Shown here piece after piece: positions 1-9,227 of a stretch of 64,000 nucleotides of DNA (position 1 is its first letter; every line of letters begins with the position of its first letter). The notes below the pieces were generated by a model that ran no database searches, was not told the origin of the DNA, and saw only the letters and a program-made list of their open reading frames with translations. The stretch is from Hyphomicrobiales bacterium. GTDB lineage: Bacteria > Pseudomonadota > Alphaproteobacteria > Rhizobiales > Rhizobiaceae. The DNA is taken from assembly GCA_900470155.1 (NCBI GenBank), contig UBZT01000025.1:62001-126000 (forward strand), given 5' to 3'. Position numbers and translations under genes: made by a program.

Positions 1-1
1 A

Positions 2-70
2 CCGTTGCAAGGTGGAGGCGGCTGGCGTGCTTCGCCAATTCCGTTCCTGGACAAGCCAATCGACGAGTAA
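2..70 (+). CDS. 3' end of an upstream gene (partial, unidentified)
   Basis: Frame 2 is open from the window edge to a TAA at 68-70 and would encode about 22 C-terminal residues ending in LDKPIDE. It stops 5 nt before the GTG of the MFS gene, the spacing expected of an operon neighbour. Too short to name a family. An alternative reading is that this is only upstream leader sequence. Confidence 0.35.
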   Translation, partial: PLQGGGGWRASPIPFLDKPIDE

Positions 71-75
71 GCTCT

Positions 76-1704
76 GTGCCCGACAGCCGATCTCCGCTAT
101 CTCCGCTTGCAAACGAGTTCTATCGACGCATCTGGTTCGCCAGTATGGCGTCCAATCTTGGTGGCCTCATTCAAGGTGTCGGCGCGGCCTGGATGATGGC
201 GTCCATCTCCAGTTCCGAAAACATGGTGGCGCTGGTCCAGGCGTCCAACACCGGACCAATCATGCTGTTCTCGCTGATCGCTGGCGCCATTGCCGACAGT
301 TTCGATCGTCGGCGCGTGATGATCGCCTCGCAGATCTTCATGGTGACGATCTCGGCGCTTCTCGCCTTGTTTGCCTATCTCGATCTGATCACGCCCTGGG
401 CGCTTCTCGCCTTTACCTTCCTGATCGGCTGTGGCACGGCACTCAACAATCCGTCCTGGCAGGCCTCGGTCGGCGATATGGTGCCGCGCGCCGATCTGCC
501 GGCGGCTGTCTCACTCAACAGCATGGGCTTCAACATCACCCGAAGCGTCGGCCCCGCCATTGGCGGTCTGATCGTGGCCGCAGCCGGTGCGGCGGCGGCT
601 TTTGCCGTCAACACACTGAGCTATTTCGCCATTCTGTATGCGCTTTTCCGTTGGAAACCGAATTTTCCGCAGAGCACGCTGCCGCGTGAGCAATTGGGCC
701 CGGCGATCTCCGCCGGTCTTCGTTACGTTGCCATGTCGCCCAATCTCGGTAAGGTTCTGTTCCGCGGCTTTGTCTTCGGCCTGACCGCAACCTCCATCCT
801 ATCGCTTTTGCCGATCGTCGCCCGCGACCAGTTGGCCGGAGGACCGCTGGTCTATGGCGGTCTTCTGGGTGCCTTCGGCATCGGCGCGATCCTCGGCGCG
901 CTCTACAATCAGCGCCTGCGCGACATCCTGTCCAGCGAGGATATCGTGCGTGCCTCCTTTGCCGGCTTTGCGCTGGCGACGGTTGTCACCGGGGTAAGCG
1001 ACTCGATCTGGCTGGCGGGCGCCGCATTGATGGTCGCCGGCGCTTGCTGGGTCTTGGCGTTGTCGCTGTTCAATACGGTGGTGCAGCTTTCAACCCCGCG
1101 CTGGGTCGTCGGTCGGGCGCTGTCGCTGTACCAGACGGCCACCTTTGGCGGCATGGCGACAGGAAGCTGGTTGTGGGGCAGTATCGCTGAAAGCTATGGT
1201 TCCGGCCATGCGCTCGTTGCTTCTGGCGCGCTGATGATGGTCGGTGTCGCGATCGGGTTCTTTCTGCCGATGCCGGCTTTCTCCGCCCTTGATCTCGATC
1301 CCCTCAACCGCTTCAACGAGCCGGCGCTCAAGCTGGACATAAGGCCGCGGAGCGGGCCGATCGTCATCCAGATCGATTTCGAGATCGACGACGTCGACAT
1401 GCCGGAATTTCTCCGCATCATGGTCGAGCGCCGTCGCATCCGCCTGCGCGATGGCGCCCGCAACTGGACGCTGATGCGCGATCTTGAAAAGCCGGAGATC
1501 TGGACGGAAACCTATCACGTCCCGACCTGGGTCGATTACGTTCGCCACAACCAGCGCCGCACCAAAGCCGACGCGGAGATCACCGATCGTCTGATCGAAT
1601 TGCATCGCGGGCCGACCAAGCCGCATGTGCACCGGATGATCGAGCGACAGGCGATCCCGCCGGAGGATGATGTGTTCCACCAGTCACATCTGGACCCTCA
1701 CTGA
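76..1704 (+). CDS. MFS exporter with C-terminal soluble domain (MFS_3/EntS-like)
   Basis: Predicted inner-membrane drug/metabolite exporter of the major facilitator superfamily, 542 residues. Residues about 15-415 are strongly hydrophobic with the usual alternation of membrane helices, and an A-type loop motif (FDRRRVM) is visible near residue 75. Residues about 425-542 form a charged, Arg-rich soluble extension that is not part of the transporter core; this two-part layout is known in the MFS_3 (DUF894) family. The start is a GTG with a poor ribosome binding site, so the exact N-terminus is uncertain. Substrate unknown. Confidence 0.85.
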   Translation: MPDSRSPLSPLANEFYRRIWFASMASNLGGLIQGVGAAWMMASISSSENMVALVQASNTGPIMLFSLIAGAIADSFDRRRVMIASQIFMVTISALLALFAYLDLITPWALLAFTFLIGCGTALNNPSWQASVGDMVPRADLPAAVSLNSMGFNITRSVGPAIGGLIVAAAGAAAAFAVNTLSYFAILYALFRWKPNFPQSTLPREQLGPAISAGLRYVAMSPNLGKVLFRGFVFGLTATSILSLLPIVARDQLAGGPLVYGGLLGAFGIGAILGALYNQRLRDILSSEDIVRASFAGFALATVVTGVSDSIWLAGAALMVAGACWVLALSLFNTVVQLSTPRWVVGRALSLYQTATFGGMATGSWLWGSIAESYGSGHALVASGALMMVGVAIGFFLPMPAFSALDLDPLNRFNEPALKLDIRPRSGPIVIQIDFEIDDVDMPEFLRIMVERRRIRLRDGARNWTLMRDLEKPEIWTETYHVPTWVDYVRHNQRRTKADAEITDRLIELHRGPTKPHVHRMIERQAIPPEDDVFHQSHLDPH

Positions 1705-1713
1705 CCACGAGTA

Positions 1714-2991
1714 TCAGCGCAGCTTAGCTTTCAGGCTGGCGCTCGGATAGCAGGTCGGTTTCAGGCCGTTTTTTGCCTGCCATTCGCCGAGAGACCGCCG
1801 TGTCTTGAAACCAGGCAGCCCGTCCACCTTGCCGACATCATAGCCTTGCGCCACCAGTGCTTTTTGCATGGCCAGGACATCCGAGCGCAGCATCTTGCCG
1901 ACATCGCCCCAGGCGGCTTTGAAAGCACCGGATCCGCTGCCGATCCTGTCGGCCAGATTGCCGATGAACAGTGCGTAGAGGTCCGAATTGTTGTATTCCT
2001 TGATGACGTAAAAATTCGGCGTCACCAGGAATTCAGGGCCGAAGGTACCGGCCGGAACCAACATCATCGCGGATTGGCTCATCTCGCTTGATGGGAAAGC
2101 CTTACCGGAAATGCGGGCGAGGCCTTCCGCCGACCAAGCCGTGGCAGGCTGTGCCCGGTCCGGCCCTTCCTGGGCGCAGGAGACACCATCGGGAATGCTG
2201 ATCTCGAAGCCCCAGTCGCGACCGCGCTGCCAGCCGCTCTTGACCAGGTAATTGGCGATCGAGGCGAGCGTGTCCGGCACCGAATTCCAGATGTCGCGTT
2301 TACCGTCGCCATCGAAATCGACGGCATATTTCAGGAAACTCGTCGGCATGAACTGCGGCTGGCCCAGCGCCCCGGCCCAGGAGCCGCGCATCTGCTGCGC
2401 CGTCACGTCGCCGCCCTCGATCATGTGCAGCGCCGAGATCATCTCGCGCCGGAACATGTCCCTGCGCGTCGACATGAAGGCCTTGGTGGCCAGCACTTCC
2501 AGCGCCGGATAGGGCATCTTCGCCTTGCCGAAACCGGATTCCCGACCCCAGATGGCGACAAGGATCGAACCGGGGACGCCATAGGTCGCCTCGACCTTGC
2601 GCAGCGTGCCGGCATGTTGCGAGGCGAGCGACCGCCCGGTCGCGGCCAGTCCCTGCAGTCTTTTTTCGGAGAAATAGGACGCCGGAGAAGAAAACTCTGC
2701 CTGACTTTGGCTCTGTTCCTTCGGCGGCGCAGTACCCGGCGGCACGAGATCCGGCAGTTCCCAGTTGAGCGACAGGCCAGACACTGCGGTGTCGAAAGCC
2801 GGCTTTGAAATACCCGACGCCTTGGCTTCGGTCCACAGGTCGGTCGCGATCCACCGCTGGAATTGCGCTTCGACATTGGCGCGTGACGGCGCAGCCTGGG
2901 CCGTCGGCTGGCCGAACCCGAACACGATCGATAGCGCCAATGCCACCGCCGGCAGCGCACGATGTGAAAGGAAGTGGTGCGGTTTGCCCAT
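1714..2991 (-). CDS. Lytic murein transglycosylase, MltB/SLT_2 family, with PG-binding domain
   Basis: Periplasmic enzyme that cleaves the glycan strand of peptidoglycan, forming 1,6-anhydromuramyl ends. The 425-residue product begins with a signal peptide (hydrophobic stretch about 13-33, Ala-rich cleavage region). The catalytic glutamate is visible as E151 in IWGRESGFG. An SLT_2 domain spans roughly 40-340, and a C-terminal peptidoglycan-binding type 1 domain occupies about 365-425 (MQKALVAQGYDVGKVDG). It lies 24 nt downstream of recR on the same strand. No typical lipobox is seen, so it is probably soluble rather than lipid-anchored as E. coli MltB is. Confidence 0.9.
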   Translation of the reverse strand: MGKPHHFLSHRALPAVALALSIVFGFGQPTAQAAPSRANVEAQFQRWIATDLWTEAKASGISKPAFDTAVSGLSLNWELPDLVPPGTAPPKEQSQSQAEFSSPASYFSEKRLQGLAATGRSLASQHAGTLRKVEATYGVPGSILVAIWGRESGFGKAKMPYPALEVLATKAFMSTRRDMFRREMISALHMIEGGDVTAQQMRGSWAGALGQPQFMPTSFLKYAVDFDGDGKRDIWNSVPDTLASIANYLVKSGWQRGRDWGFEISIPDGVSCAQEGPDRAQPATAWSAEGLARISGKAFPSSEMSQSAMMLVPAGTFGPEFLVTPNFYVIKEYNNSDLYALFIGNLADRIGSGSGAFKAAWGDVGKMLRSDVLAMQKALVAQGYDVGKVDGLPGFKTRRSLGEWQAKNGLKPTCYPSASLKAKLR

Positions 2992-3015
2992 GATGTTCTC
3001 TCCCGTAGGCGACCG

Positions 3016-3621
3016 TCAGATCACCGTGCGTGCTCGGAGCGCTGCAGACAGCGTGCCCTCATCGAGATAGTCGAGTTCGCCGCCGACAGGTACGCCATGC
3101 GCCAGCCGGGTGATCTTCACGTCCATCCCGACCAGATGATCGGTGATATAGTGGGCGGTTGTTTGTCCTTCGACGGTCGCGTTCACCGCGATGATGACTT
3201 CGCGAACGCCGCCTTTGGCCACGCGTTCGATCAGCCCCTTGATGTTGAGATCATCGGGTCCGACGCCATCCAGCGGCGACAGCGTGCCGCCGAGAACGTG
3301 ATAGGCGGCGTTCATCGCGCCTGCCCGCTCCAGCGCCCAAAGGTCGGAAACGTCCTCGACGACGATGATCATCGACTGGTCGCGCCGATCGTCTGTGCAC
3401 ACAGTGCAGGGATCGATCGTATCGACATTGCCGCAGCACGAGCAGATCTTCACCTTGTCATAGGCCTCGCCCATGGCGTGGCCGAGTGGACCGAGAAGCT
3501 GGTCCTTCTTCTTGATCAGATGCAGTGCCGCGCGCCGGGCCGAACGCGGCCCGAGCCCCGGCACCTTTGCCAGAAGCTGGATGAGTTTTTCGATTTCAGG
3601 GCCGGTGACTCGCTTTGCCAT
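3016..3621 (-). CDS. recR: Recombination mediator protein RecR
   Basis: Acts with RecF and RecO to load RecA at single-strand gaps. The length of 201 residues is standard. The order is an N-terminal helix-hairpin-helix ([10 protein letters not shown], about 21-30), a four-Cys zinc finger (C60, C63, C72, C75) and a Toprim domain from about 80. In many bacteria dnaX, ybaB and recR are adjacent; here two plus-strand genes lie between ybaB and recR. recF is also in this window. Confidence 0.97.
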   Translation of the reverse strand: MAKRVTGPEIEKLIQLLAKVPGLGPRSARRAALHLIKKKDQLLGPLGHAMGEAYDKVKICSCCGNVDTIDPCTVCTDDRRDQSMIIVVEDVSDLWALERAGAMNAAYHVLGGTLSPLDGVGPDDLNIKGLIERVAKGGVREVIIAVNATVEGQTTAHYITDHLVGMDVKITRLAHGVPVGGELDYLDEGTLSAALRARTVI

Positions 3622-3676
3622 GCGGCGTTTCTAGCCCATAACATCGGCAAACGGAATCGATGAACATGGGTCATGG

Positions 3677-4282
3677 ATGAAAATACGCGCCGTATGCCGG
3701 GGTAACCCGGAAGTTCTGTCGGGCAAGAAATACAAGTCCGGCATCAACAAGACCGCGGTCAGCGGACCGATGATGGTCGATGCCGAGGGCCTTGTCGGCG
3801 ACAGCATCTGCAATCGTAAACACCATGGCGGTGTCGATCAGGCGATCTATCTGGAAGGCAGCCTCGATCTCGCCTGGTGGGCGGAAGAACTTGGACGTGA
3901 TCTGCCACCGGGCACCTTTGGCGAAAACCTGATCGTCGAGGGCCTAGACAATCGAACGCTGGCAGTCGGTGACCGCTTTGCCATTGGCGATGTGCTGTTG
4001 GAAGTGACGTCGCCACGCATGCCCTGTGCCACGTTTGCAGCCCGCATGGGCGAGCCCACATTGGTCAAGCGATACGCGCGCGCGGCGCGTGCTGGTGCTT
4101 ATTGCAGGGTCCTGCAGGGCGGCATGATCGAAGCGGGTCAGGACGTGGTTTTTACCGCCTATCACGGCGTTCGGGTCACATTGCCGGAAATGATGGCCAC
4201 CTATGGCAAGCCCCTGTCTCTGCAAGACCGTCAGCGCTATCTTGCTGCTCCGGTGAACGACAGGTGGACGCGGGAAATGTAG
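3677..4282 (+). CDS. MOSC domain-containing protein (YiiM-like)
   Basis: MOSC domains are thought to carry molybdenum cofactor or sulfur; YiiM-type proteins have been linked to reduction of N-hydroxylated compounds. The 201 residues cover a complete MOSC fold, with the conserved GENL segment near 84 and the conserved cysteine in SPRMPCATF near residue 118. It is divergent from recR with about 55 nt between the two starts. The exact substrate cannot be told from sequence. Confidence 0.85.
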   Translation: MKIRAVCRGNPEVLSGKKYKSGINKTAVSGPMMVDAEGLVGDSICNRKHHGGVDQAIYLEGSLDLAWWAEELGRDLPPGTFGENLIVEGLDNRTLAVGDRFAIGDVLLEVTSPRMPCATFAARMGEPTLVKRYARAARAGAYCRVLQGGMIEAGQDVVFTAYHGVRVTLPEMMATYGKPLSLQDRQRYLAAPVNDRWTREM

Positions 4283-4383
4283 AAGACGCTGCCTTGTCGG
4301 TGTCGACGATAGTCGCATCCCGCGCAACTTTACCCGTCTGCCTGGCGCAGTCATCATGCAGCCGGACCACTGCGGGGGACTTT

Positions 4384-5274
4384 ATGCAGGAAAAGCGGAT
4401 CGAACTGCTCTGCGCCGACGGCGTGCGGCTTGCCGGCGACTGGTGGCTGCCACCGTCTGGCGTCGGGGCCGCGATTGTCGTGATCAATGCCGCCACCGGC
4501 GTGCTGGCGCGCTACTACCACCACTATGCCCGCTTCCTGGCAAGGCAGGGATTTGCGGTACTGACCTATGACTATCGCGGCATCGGTCAGTCGCGACCGG
4601 CCGATCTGCGCCGTGTCGCCTACACATGGCGTGAGTGGGGCGAGCAGGATTTCGACGCAGCGCTGCGGCATGCCCTGGATCACGATGAAACGGGTCGCCT
4701 ATTGGTGGTTGGCCATAGTATCGGCGGATTTCTGCCCGGCTACGCGTCTGCGACGGGCAGAATTGCCGGCCTGCTTTCCGTTGGCGGACAGTTTGGCTAT
4801 TGGGGCGACTATCAATTGCGCATGCGCGTGCCACTGGCGATCAAATGGCATCTCGCCATGCCGGCGATCACCGCGGTACTCGGTTATTTTCCCGGGAAGC
4901 GGCTGGGGTGGCTGGAGGACCTGCCCAAGGGCGTGGCGCTCGGTTGGGGCCTGCAGCAGGGCAGGGCGGAGCAAGGGCTGCCGCCTGAAAAGATCACCCG
5001 GATGCGCACGGGTTTTGCCGCGTTCACAGCACCGATTCTGGCCGTGGCAATGTCGGACGATGCGATTGCAACGCCGAAGGCCATCAACAGGGCCACGGGC
5101 TATTACAGCGCAGCGCCGATCACGAAAGTACTTCTGTCACCAGGCGATCTTGGCTTCGACACGGTCGGCCATTTCAACCTTTTCCACGCGCGCCATGAAC
5201 ATGGCTTCTGGAAAAGCAGTCTCGACTGGCTGCGCGAAGGCCGCAATCCATGGCCGCAGCGGATCTACTTTTAG
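4384..5274 (+). CDS. Alpha/beta fold hydrolase
   Basis: Serine hydrolase of the alpha/beta superfamily, 296 residues, substrate unknown. The nucleophile elbow GHSIGG and an oxyanion-side DYRGIGQS motif are visible. The C-terminal histidine is probably in GHFNLF. The start at 4384 (MQEKRIELL) was preferred over longer in-frame possibilities because upstream residues look noncoding and GC-skewed, and GGGGAC precedes the ATG. It follows the MOSC gene on the same strand by about 100 nt and ends convergently with ybaB. Confidence 0.85.
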   Translation: MQEKRIELLCADGVRLAGDWWLPPSGVGAAIVVINAATGVLARYYHHYARFLARQGFAVLTYDYRGIGQSRPADLRRVAYTWREWGEQDFDAALRHALDHDETGRLLVVGHSIGGFLPGYASATGRIAGLLSVGGQFGYWGDYQLRMRVPLAIKWHLAMPAITAVLGYFPGKRLGWLEDLPKGVALGWGLQQGRAEQGLPPEKITRMRTGFAAFTAPILAVAMSDDAIATPKAINRATGYYSAAPITKVLLSPGDLGFDTVGHFNLFHARHEHGFWKSSLDWLREGRNPWPQRIYF

Positions 5275-5299
5275 CAGACCCGCCGAGGCGTGCCTTGGC

Positions 5300-5623
5300 T
5301 CAGAACGGGAACTTCATGCCCGGCGGCAGCGGGATGCCGGCCGTGATCGAGGCCATCTTTTCCTGGGCCTGGACCTCGCCCTTGTCCTTGGCATCCTTGT
5401 GAGCGGCGACGATCAGGTCTTCGAGGATTTCGGAATCCTCTTCCTTGAAAAGCGACGGGTCGATCTTGATGCTCTTCATCTCGCCTTTGCCGTTCAGCAC
5501 GATTGTCACCAGGCCACCGCCGGATTTGCCCTCGATTTCAAGCGCGGCGATTTCCGCCTGCGTCTTTTCCATCTTGGCCTGCATTTCCTTGACCTTGCCC
5601 ATCATGCCCATGATGTCGCGCAT
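5300..5623 (-). CDS. ybaB: YbaB/EbfC family nucleoid-associated protein
   Basis: Small DNA-binding protein of the YbaB/EbfC family, normally dimeric and encoded beside dnaX. The ATG at 5623 gives 107 residues beginning [14 protein letters not shown], matching the family length; AAGGAG lies 6 nt upstream. A GTG further upstream would add ten residues with a weaker signal. The N-terminal helix is Met/Lys/Glu-rich and coiled-coil-like, followed by the conserved LPPGMKFPF tail. It is 66 nt downstream of dnaX. Confidence 0.95.
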   Translation of the reverse strand: MRDIMGMMGKVKEMQAKMEKTQAEIAALEIEGKSGGGLVTIVLNGKGEMKSIKIDPSLFKEEDSEILEDLIVAAHKDAKDKGEVQAQEKMASITAGIPLPPGMKFPF

Positions 5624-5689
5624 CGTCATCTCCTTGGATTGTTGTTTTTTCACCGGGCCTAATCTGTGTGCCCGTGCAACAGTAACGCT

Positions 5690-7570
5690 CTAGAACTCGA
5701 TATCGTCGCCAGGCAAGATATCGCCTTCCTCGGTTTCGAGGATCGCCGGCGGCGGACGCAATTCTTCGTCTTCCTCGACACTGCCCGCCTTGATCCGAAC
5801 GTCGGTGATCTTGGCGCCCGGAAAGCGCGCAAGGATGGCCGCTACGTCAGGATCCTGCCGCGCATCGCGCAGCCGCGTCTCGCGCGTCGTATTCTCCAGT
5901 TCGACCAGAGTAGGCGCGCCTTCTTCGCGGCTCAGAATGACCATCCAGCGGATTTCGGTCCATTCCTCCAGCCGCTTCTGCAAGTCGCCGACCAGTGTCT
6001 TCGGCGCGTCGGGCGGCAGATTGATTTCCAGTCGGCCCGGTTCCAGCCGGACAAGCCGGACGAAGCCACGCATCAACGCCTTCAGGCGCGGGTCGCGGTT
6101 CTTGCTGCAAAGCTCGGCAATGTCTTCCAGCGACTTGACCTGCACCTTGGGTGTCGGCGCTTCCTGCGGCTTCGGCTGCACCCGCTCCATGGCGGCTGGC
6201 AGCGAGTCACCGGCAGGCACGCTCTGCAGATGGGCAACAGGTTGGCTGGATGCAATCCGCGGCGCACTGTCGGTTGAAGGCTGGGCGACCGCCTGGACCC
6301 GCATCGCCATCGAGGCGCCACCACCGCCGCCGCCATTCGGGCGTGGCGCAGAGGGTCCGCGCTCGGCCGGTTGGCCATCGGACAGTTCGAGCAGGCGACG
6401 GGCTGCATCTTCCGGTGATGGCAGATGCGCTGCATGTGCCAGGCGGATGATGACCATTTCGGCAGCACCCGCCGGACGCGATGAACCTTCCGCTTCGGGA
6501 ATGCCCTTCAGCAGCATCTGCCACATGCGCGAAAGCGTCGTCACGGCCACGCTTTCGGCGAGCGATGTGCCGCGCACACGCTCGACTTCGCTTAGCGAAG
6601 CATCCTGTGCGGCTGATGGGATATATTTGAGCCGGGTCACCAGATGGGTGAAGTCGGCCAGATCCGTCAGCACCACGGTCGGGTTGGCACCCGCCTCATA
6701 CTGACCGCCGAACTCTTCCAAAGCGGCTGCGACATCGCCGCGCACAACGTGTTCGAACAGGTCGACGATGCGGGCGCGATCGGCAAGTCCGAGCATCGAG
6801 CGCACCGCGTCGGCATGCACGACCCCGCTGCCATGGGCAATGGCCTGGTCGAGCAGCGAAAGACCGTCGCGCGCCGAACCTTCGGCAGCCCGTGCGATCA
6901 TCGCCAGCGCATCCTCGTCAGCCTGGATGCCCTCCTTCGACGCGATGGTCGAGAACAGCCCCACCAGATCGCTGGCACTGATCCGGCGCAAGTCAAAGCG
7001 CTGGCAGCGCGACAGGACGGTAATCGGCACCTTGCGGATTTCTGTCGTGGCAAAGATGAACTTCACATGCTCGGGTGGCTCTTCGAGCGTCTTCAACAGC
7101 CCGTTGAAGGCTGCCGTCGACAGCATGTGCACTTCGTCGATGATGTAGACTTTGTAGCGCGCCGAAACCGGGCGGTAGCGTACCTGCTCGATGATCTCGC
7201 GGATATCGTCGATACCGGTATGCGAGGCGGCGTCCATCTCGATCACGTCGACATGCCGGCCTTCCATGATTGCCTGGCAATGCTCGCCGGGAATGCGAAG
7301 GTCGATGGTCGGCTTATCGATCTCGGGTGTCTTGTAGTTGAGCGCACGCGCCAGAATACGGGCGGTGGTCGTCTTGCCGACCCCGCGCACGCCGGTCAGC
7401 ATATAGGCCTGGGCAATGCGGCCGGTCTCGAACGCATTGGTCAGGGTGCGAACCATCGGCTCCTGGCCGACCATCAGGTCCGAGAAATCCTTGGGGCGAT
7501 ATTTGCGGGCAAGCACGCGGTACCCGCCGGGGGCGGTCTTGGCCTCTGCAGTGGGCTCCAAATCGCTCAT
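5690..7570 (-). CDS. dnaX: DNA polymerase III subunits gamma/tau
   Basis: Clamp-loader ATPase that joins polymerase cores to the helicase, 626 residues from ATG 7570. Walker A (GVRGVGKTT) is at about 60-68 and Walker B (DEVH) at 145-148, with the AAA+ and collar regions to about 370 and a tau-specific C-terminus. Only one Cys (about 98) remains in the stretch that holds the four-Cys zinc module in E. coli. A Gly-rich linker lies near 430. I see no A-rich slippery heptamer for the ribosomal frameshift that makes gamma in E. coli; in Caulobacter a shorter form is made by proteolysis. ffs lies just upstream. Confidence 0.97.
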   Translation of the reverse strand: MSDLEPTAEAKTAPGGYRVLARKYRPKDFSDLMVGQEPMVRTLTNAFETGRIAQAYMLTGVRGVGKTTTARILARALNYKTPEIDKPTIDLRIPGEHCQAIMEGRHVDVIEMDAASHTGIDDIREIIEQVRYRPVSARYKVYIIDEVHMLSTAAFNGLLKTLEEPPEHVKFIFATTEIRKVPITVLSRCQRFDLRRISASDLVGLFSTIASKEGIQADEDALAMIARAAEGSARDGLSLLDQAIAHGSGVVHADAVRSMLGLADRARIVDLFEHVVRGDVAAALEEFGGQYEAGANPTVVLTDLADFTHLVTRLKYIPSAAQDASLSEVERVRGTSLAESVAVTTLSRMWQMLLKGIPEAEGSSRPAGAAEMVIIRLAHAAHLPSPEDAARRLLELSDGQPAERGPSAPRPNGGGGGGASMAMRVQAVAQPSTDSAPRIASSQPVAHLQSVPAGDSLPAAMERVQPKPQEAPTPKVQVKSLEDIAELCSKNRDPRLKALMRGFVRLVRLEPGRLEINLPPDAPKTLVGDLQKRLEEWTEIRWMVILSREEGAPTLVELENTTRETRLRDARQDPDVAAILARFPGAKITDVRIKAGSVEEDEELRPPPAILETEEGDILPGDDIEF

Positions 7571-7654
7571 CGCGTTGCCAGCTTCCCCTTGCCGCCCGGA
7601 TCCGGGCATGGCGCGGCCCATGGTTTTGCATCACGGGCCGGAAATGAAGATGAG

Positions 7655-7752
7655 GTGGGAGGCTGGCACGATGACCCGTGCCGCGCTCGTTAGGGCTGCT
7701 TCCTTCCGGATCTGACCCGGTTGGCGAGTGGCTCGTCCACCACCAACCTCCC
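7655..7752 (-). ncRNA. ffs: Signal recognition particle RNA, small bacterial type (4.5S)
   Basis: The RNA reads on the minus strand. It contains the SRP core with GGTCAGATCCGGAAGGAAGC and the following GCC bulge, which binds Ffh. The ends pair: GGGAGGTTGG at the 5' side against CCAGCCTCCC at the 3' side, giving about 98 nt. It lies immediately upstream of dnaX, a common place in Rhizobiales. The exact ends are estimated from the terminal helix. Confidence 0.95.
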
Positions 7753-7842
7753 GAGGTGACATATCGGCAATAACGACGGCAAATGCAAGCCAAGCCCGTA
7801 AAAAACTGCTACAGCTTGGAAAAACAACAGCGGAGAAACACC

Positions 7843-8250
7843 TTGGAGCCATTCCTTCTTGATGAGCGTCTCGCGCGCGACAGCCAATCAATCCTGAAGC
7901 TGGGGCTTTGTGATCTCAGGCTTGCCCATGACAGCCGCTGGCCATGGATGATCCTTGTCCCACAAAGACCGGGCATGAGCGAGATTTTCGACCTGACGCC
8001 GCTCGATCAGGCCATGCTCACATTCGAGCAGGTGACAGTGGCTGCTGCGTTGAAGAAGGTGACCGGTGCAACCAAGATCAACACAGCCGCAATCGGCAAC
8101 GTCGTGCGCCAGCTCCACGTACATGTCGTCGCCCGCTTCGAGGACGATCCGAATTGGCCGGGCCCGATATGGGGGCATGGAGCGGCCGTTCCTCATTCCG
8201 ACGAAACATTCAATACGCTCAAGACCCGGATGCTCGAAGCGCTGCAATGA
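7843..8250 (+). CDS. HIT family protein
   Basis: Nucleotide hydrolase/transferase of the histidine-triad superfamily, about 135 residues from TTG 7843, which is preceded at 7 nt by CGGAG; an ATG at 7783 would extend it over a region with little coding character. The triad reads QLHVHVV, with Gln in place of the first His, while the two following His, including the nucleophile position, remain. It overlaps nudC by the ATGA type of junction, suggesting translational coupling and a shared role in nucleotide clean-up. Confidence 0.85.
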   Translation: MEPFLLDERLARDSQSILKLGLCDLRLAHDSRWPWMILVPQRPGMSEIFDLTPLDQAMLTFEQVTVAAALKKVTGATKINTAAIGNVVRQLHVHVVARFEDDPNWPGPIWGHGAAVPHSDETFNTLKTRMLEALQ

Positions 8251-9206
8251 CAAAACGATCCATTTTTGATACGTCCGCCCCCCATCCTGAGGCCAGTTCG
8301 CTCACCGCCTTCTCCGGCAATGGTCTTGATCGCAATGCCGAGCACCGCACGGAAGCAAGTCTGGCTGAAGCGCTGGCCGTTGAAGGCACGCACCTTCTGG
8401 CCTTTGCCGGCAACCGCCTGATATTCAAGCACGAGGGCCAGATCCTCGATCCGCTCTTTGCGCCCTACGAACTGGCCGGCCTTGAGCCAGATCTCGACAA
8501 CGCCGTGTTGCTGGGCCACAAGCCGAATGGAGAGCCGCGCATCGCCGTGCCGGTGAATGCCGGCGAAGAACAGCTGGCTATGAATTACAAGGCGCTGACC
8601 GCGCGCGAACTGTTCCGTGAAGCGGGTGTGGATGAAGAACTCGTCGGCGAGGCAGCCCAGGGTTTCAGCCTGCTGCACTGGAATGGCGAGAACCGCTTCT
8701 GTGGCAGTTGCGGGCAAGCGATGGAATCGCGCATCGGCGGCTACAAGCGTGAATGTCTAGCCTGTGGCCGCGTCGCCTTTCCGCGCACGGATCCGGTCGT
8801 CATCATGATGACCATTGATGAACTGAATGACCGCTGTCTCCTCGGCCGCGGCGCGCATTTCCCGGAAGGCATGTATTCCTGTCTGGCCGGCTTTCTCGAG
8901 CCTGCGGAAACCATTGAGAATGCCGTGCGTCGGGAGACACTTGAGGAATCGGGCATCACCATCGGCAGGGTTCGCTACCATGCCACCCAGCCTTGGCCGA
9001 TGCCGCACCAATTGATGATCGGCTGTTATGCCGAGGCCCTGTCGCTTGATGTGACGCGCGACGAGGCCGAACTGGTGGATTGTCGTTGGTTCACGCGCGA
9101 GGAGGTACAGTCGATGATCGACCTGACGAACGAAGCGGTGAAGGCACCGGTGAGGGGCACCATTGCCCATCGACTGATGAGCGATTGGCTGGACTGGGCG
9201 CGCTGA
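8247..9206 (+). CDS. nudC: NAD(+)/NADH diphosphatase (NudC family)
   Basis: Hydrolyses NAD(H) to NMN(H) and AMP, and in E. coli removes NAD caps from RNA. The 319-residue product has a zinc ribbon with C152, C155, C170 and C173. This is followed by a Nudix box at about 215-237 (GFLEPAETIENAVRRE, then EESG) and a downstream SQPWP-like motif (TQPWPMPHQ) typical of the NADH pyrophosphatase subgroup. The start at 8247 overlaps the HIT gene stop. The gene ends convergently with pheA. Confidence 0.95.
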   Translation: MTKRSIFDTSAPHPEASSLTAFSGNGLDRNAEHRTEASLAEALAVEGTHLLAFAGNRLIFKHEGQILDPLFAPYELAGLEPDLDNAVLLGHKPNGEPRIAVPVNAGEEQLAMNYKALTARELFREAGVDEELVGEAAQGFSLLHWNGENRFCGSCGQAMESRIGGYKRECLACGRVAFPRTDPVVIMMTIDELNDRCLLGRGAHFPEGMYSCLAGFLEPAETIENAVRRETLEESGITIGRVRYHATQPWPMPHQLMIGCYAEALSLDVTRDEAELVDCRWFTREEVQSMIDLTNEAVKAPVRGTIAHRLMSDWLDWAR

Positions 9207-9227
9207 GCGCCCGGTCTTCCGCCGGCC

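Noticed and set aside
8097-8150. HIT protein as inactive because the first triad His is Gln
   Set aside because: The nucleophile position and the following His are intact, and Gln at the first place occurs in active relatives as far as I recall.
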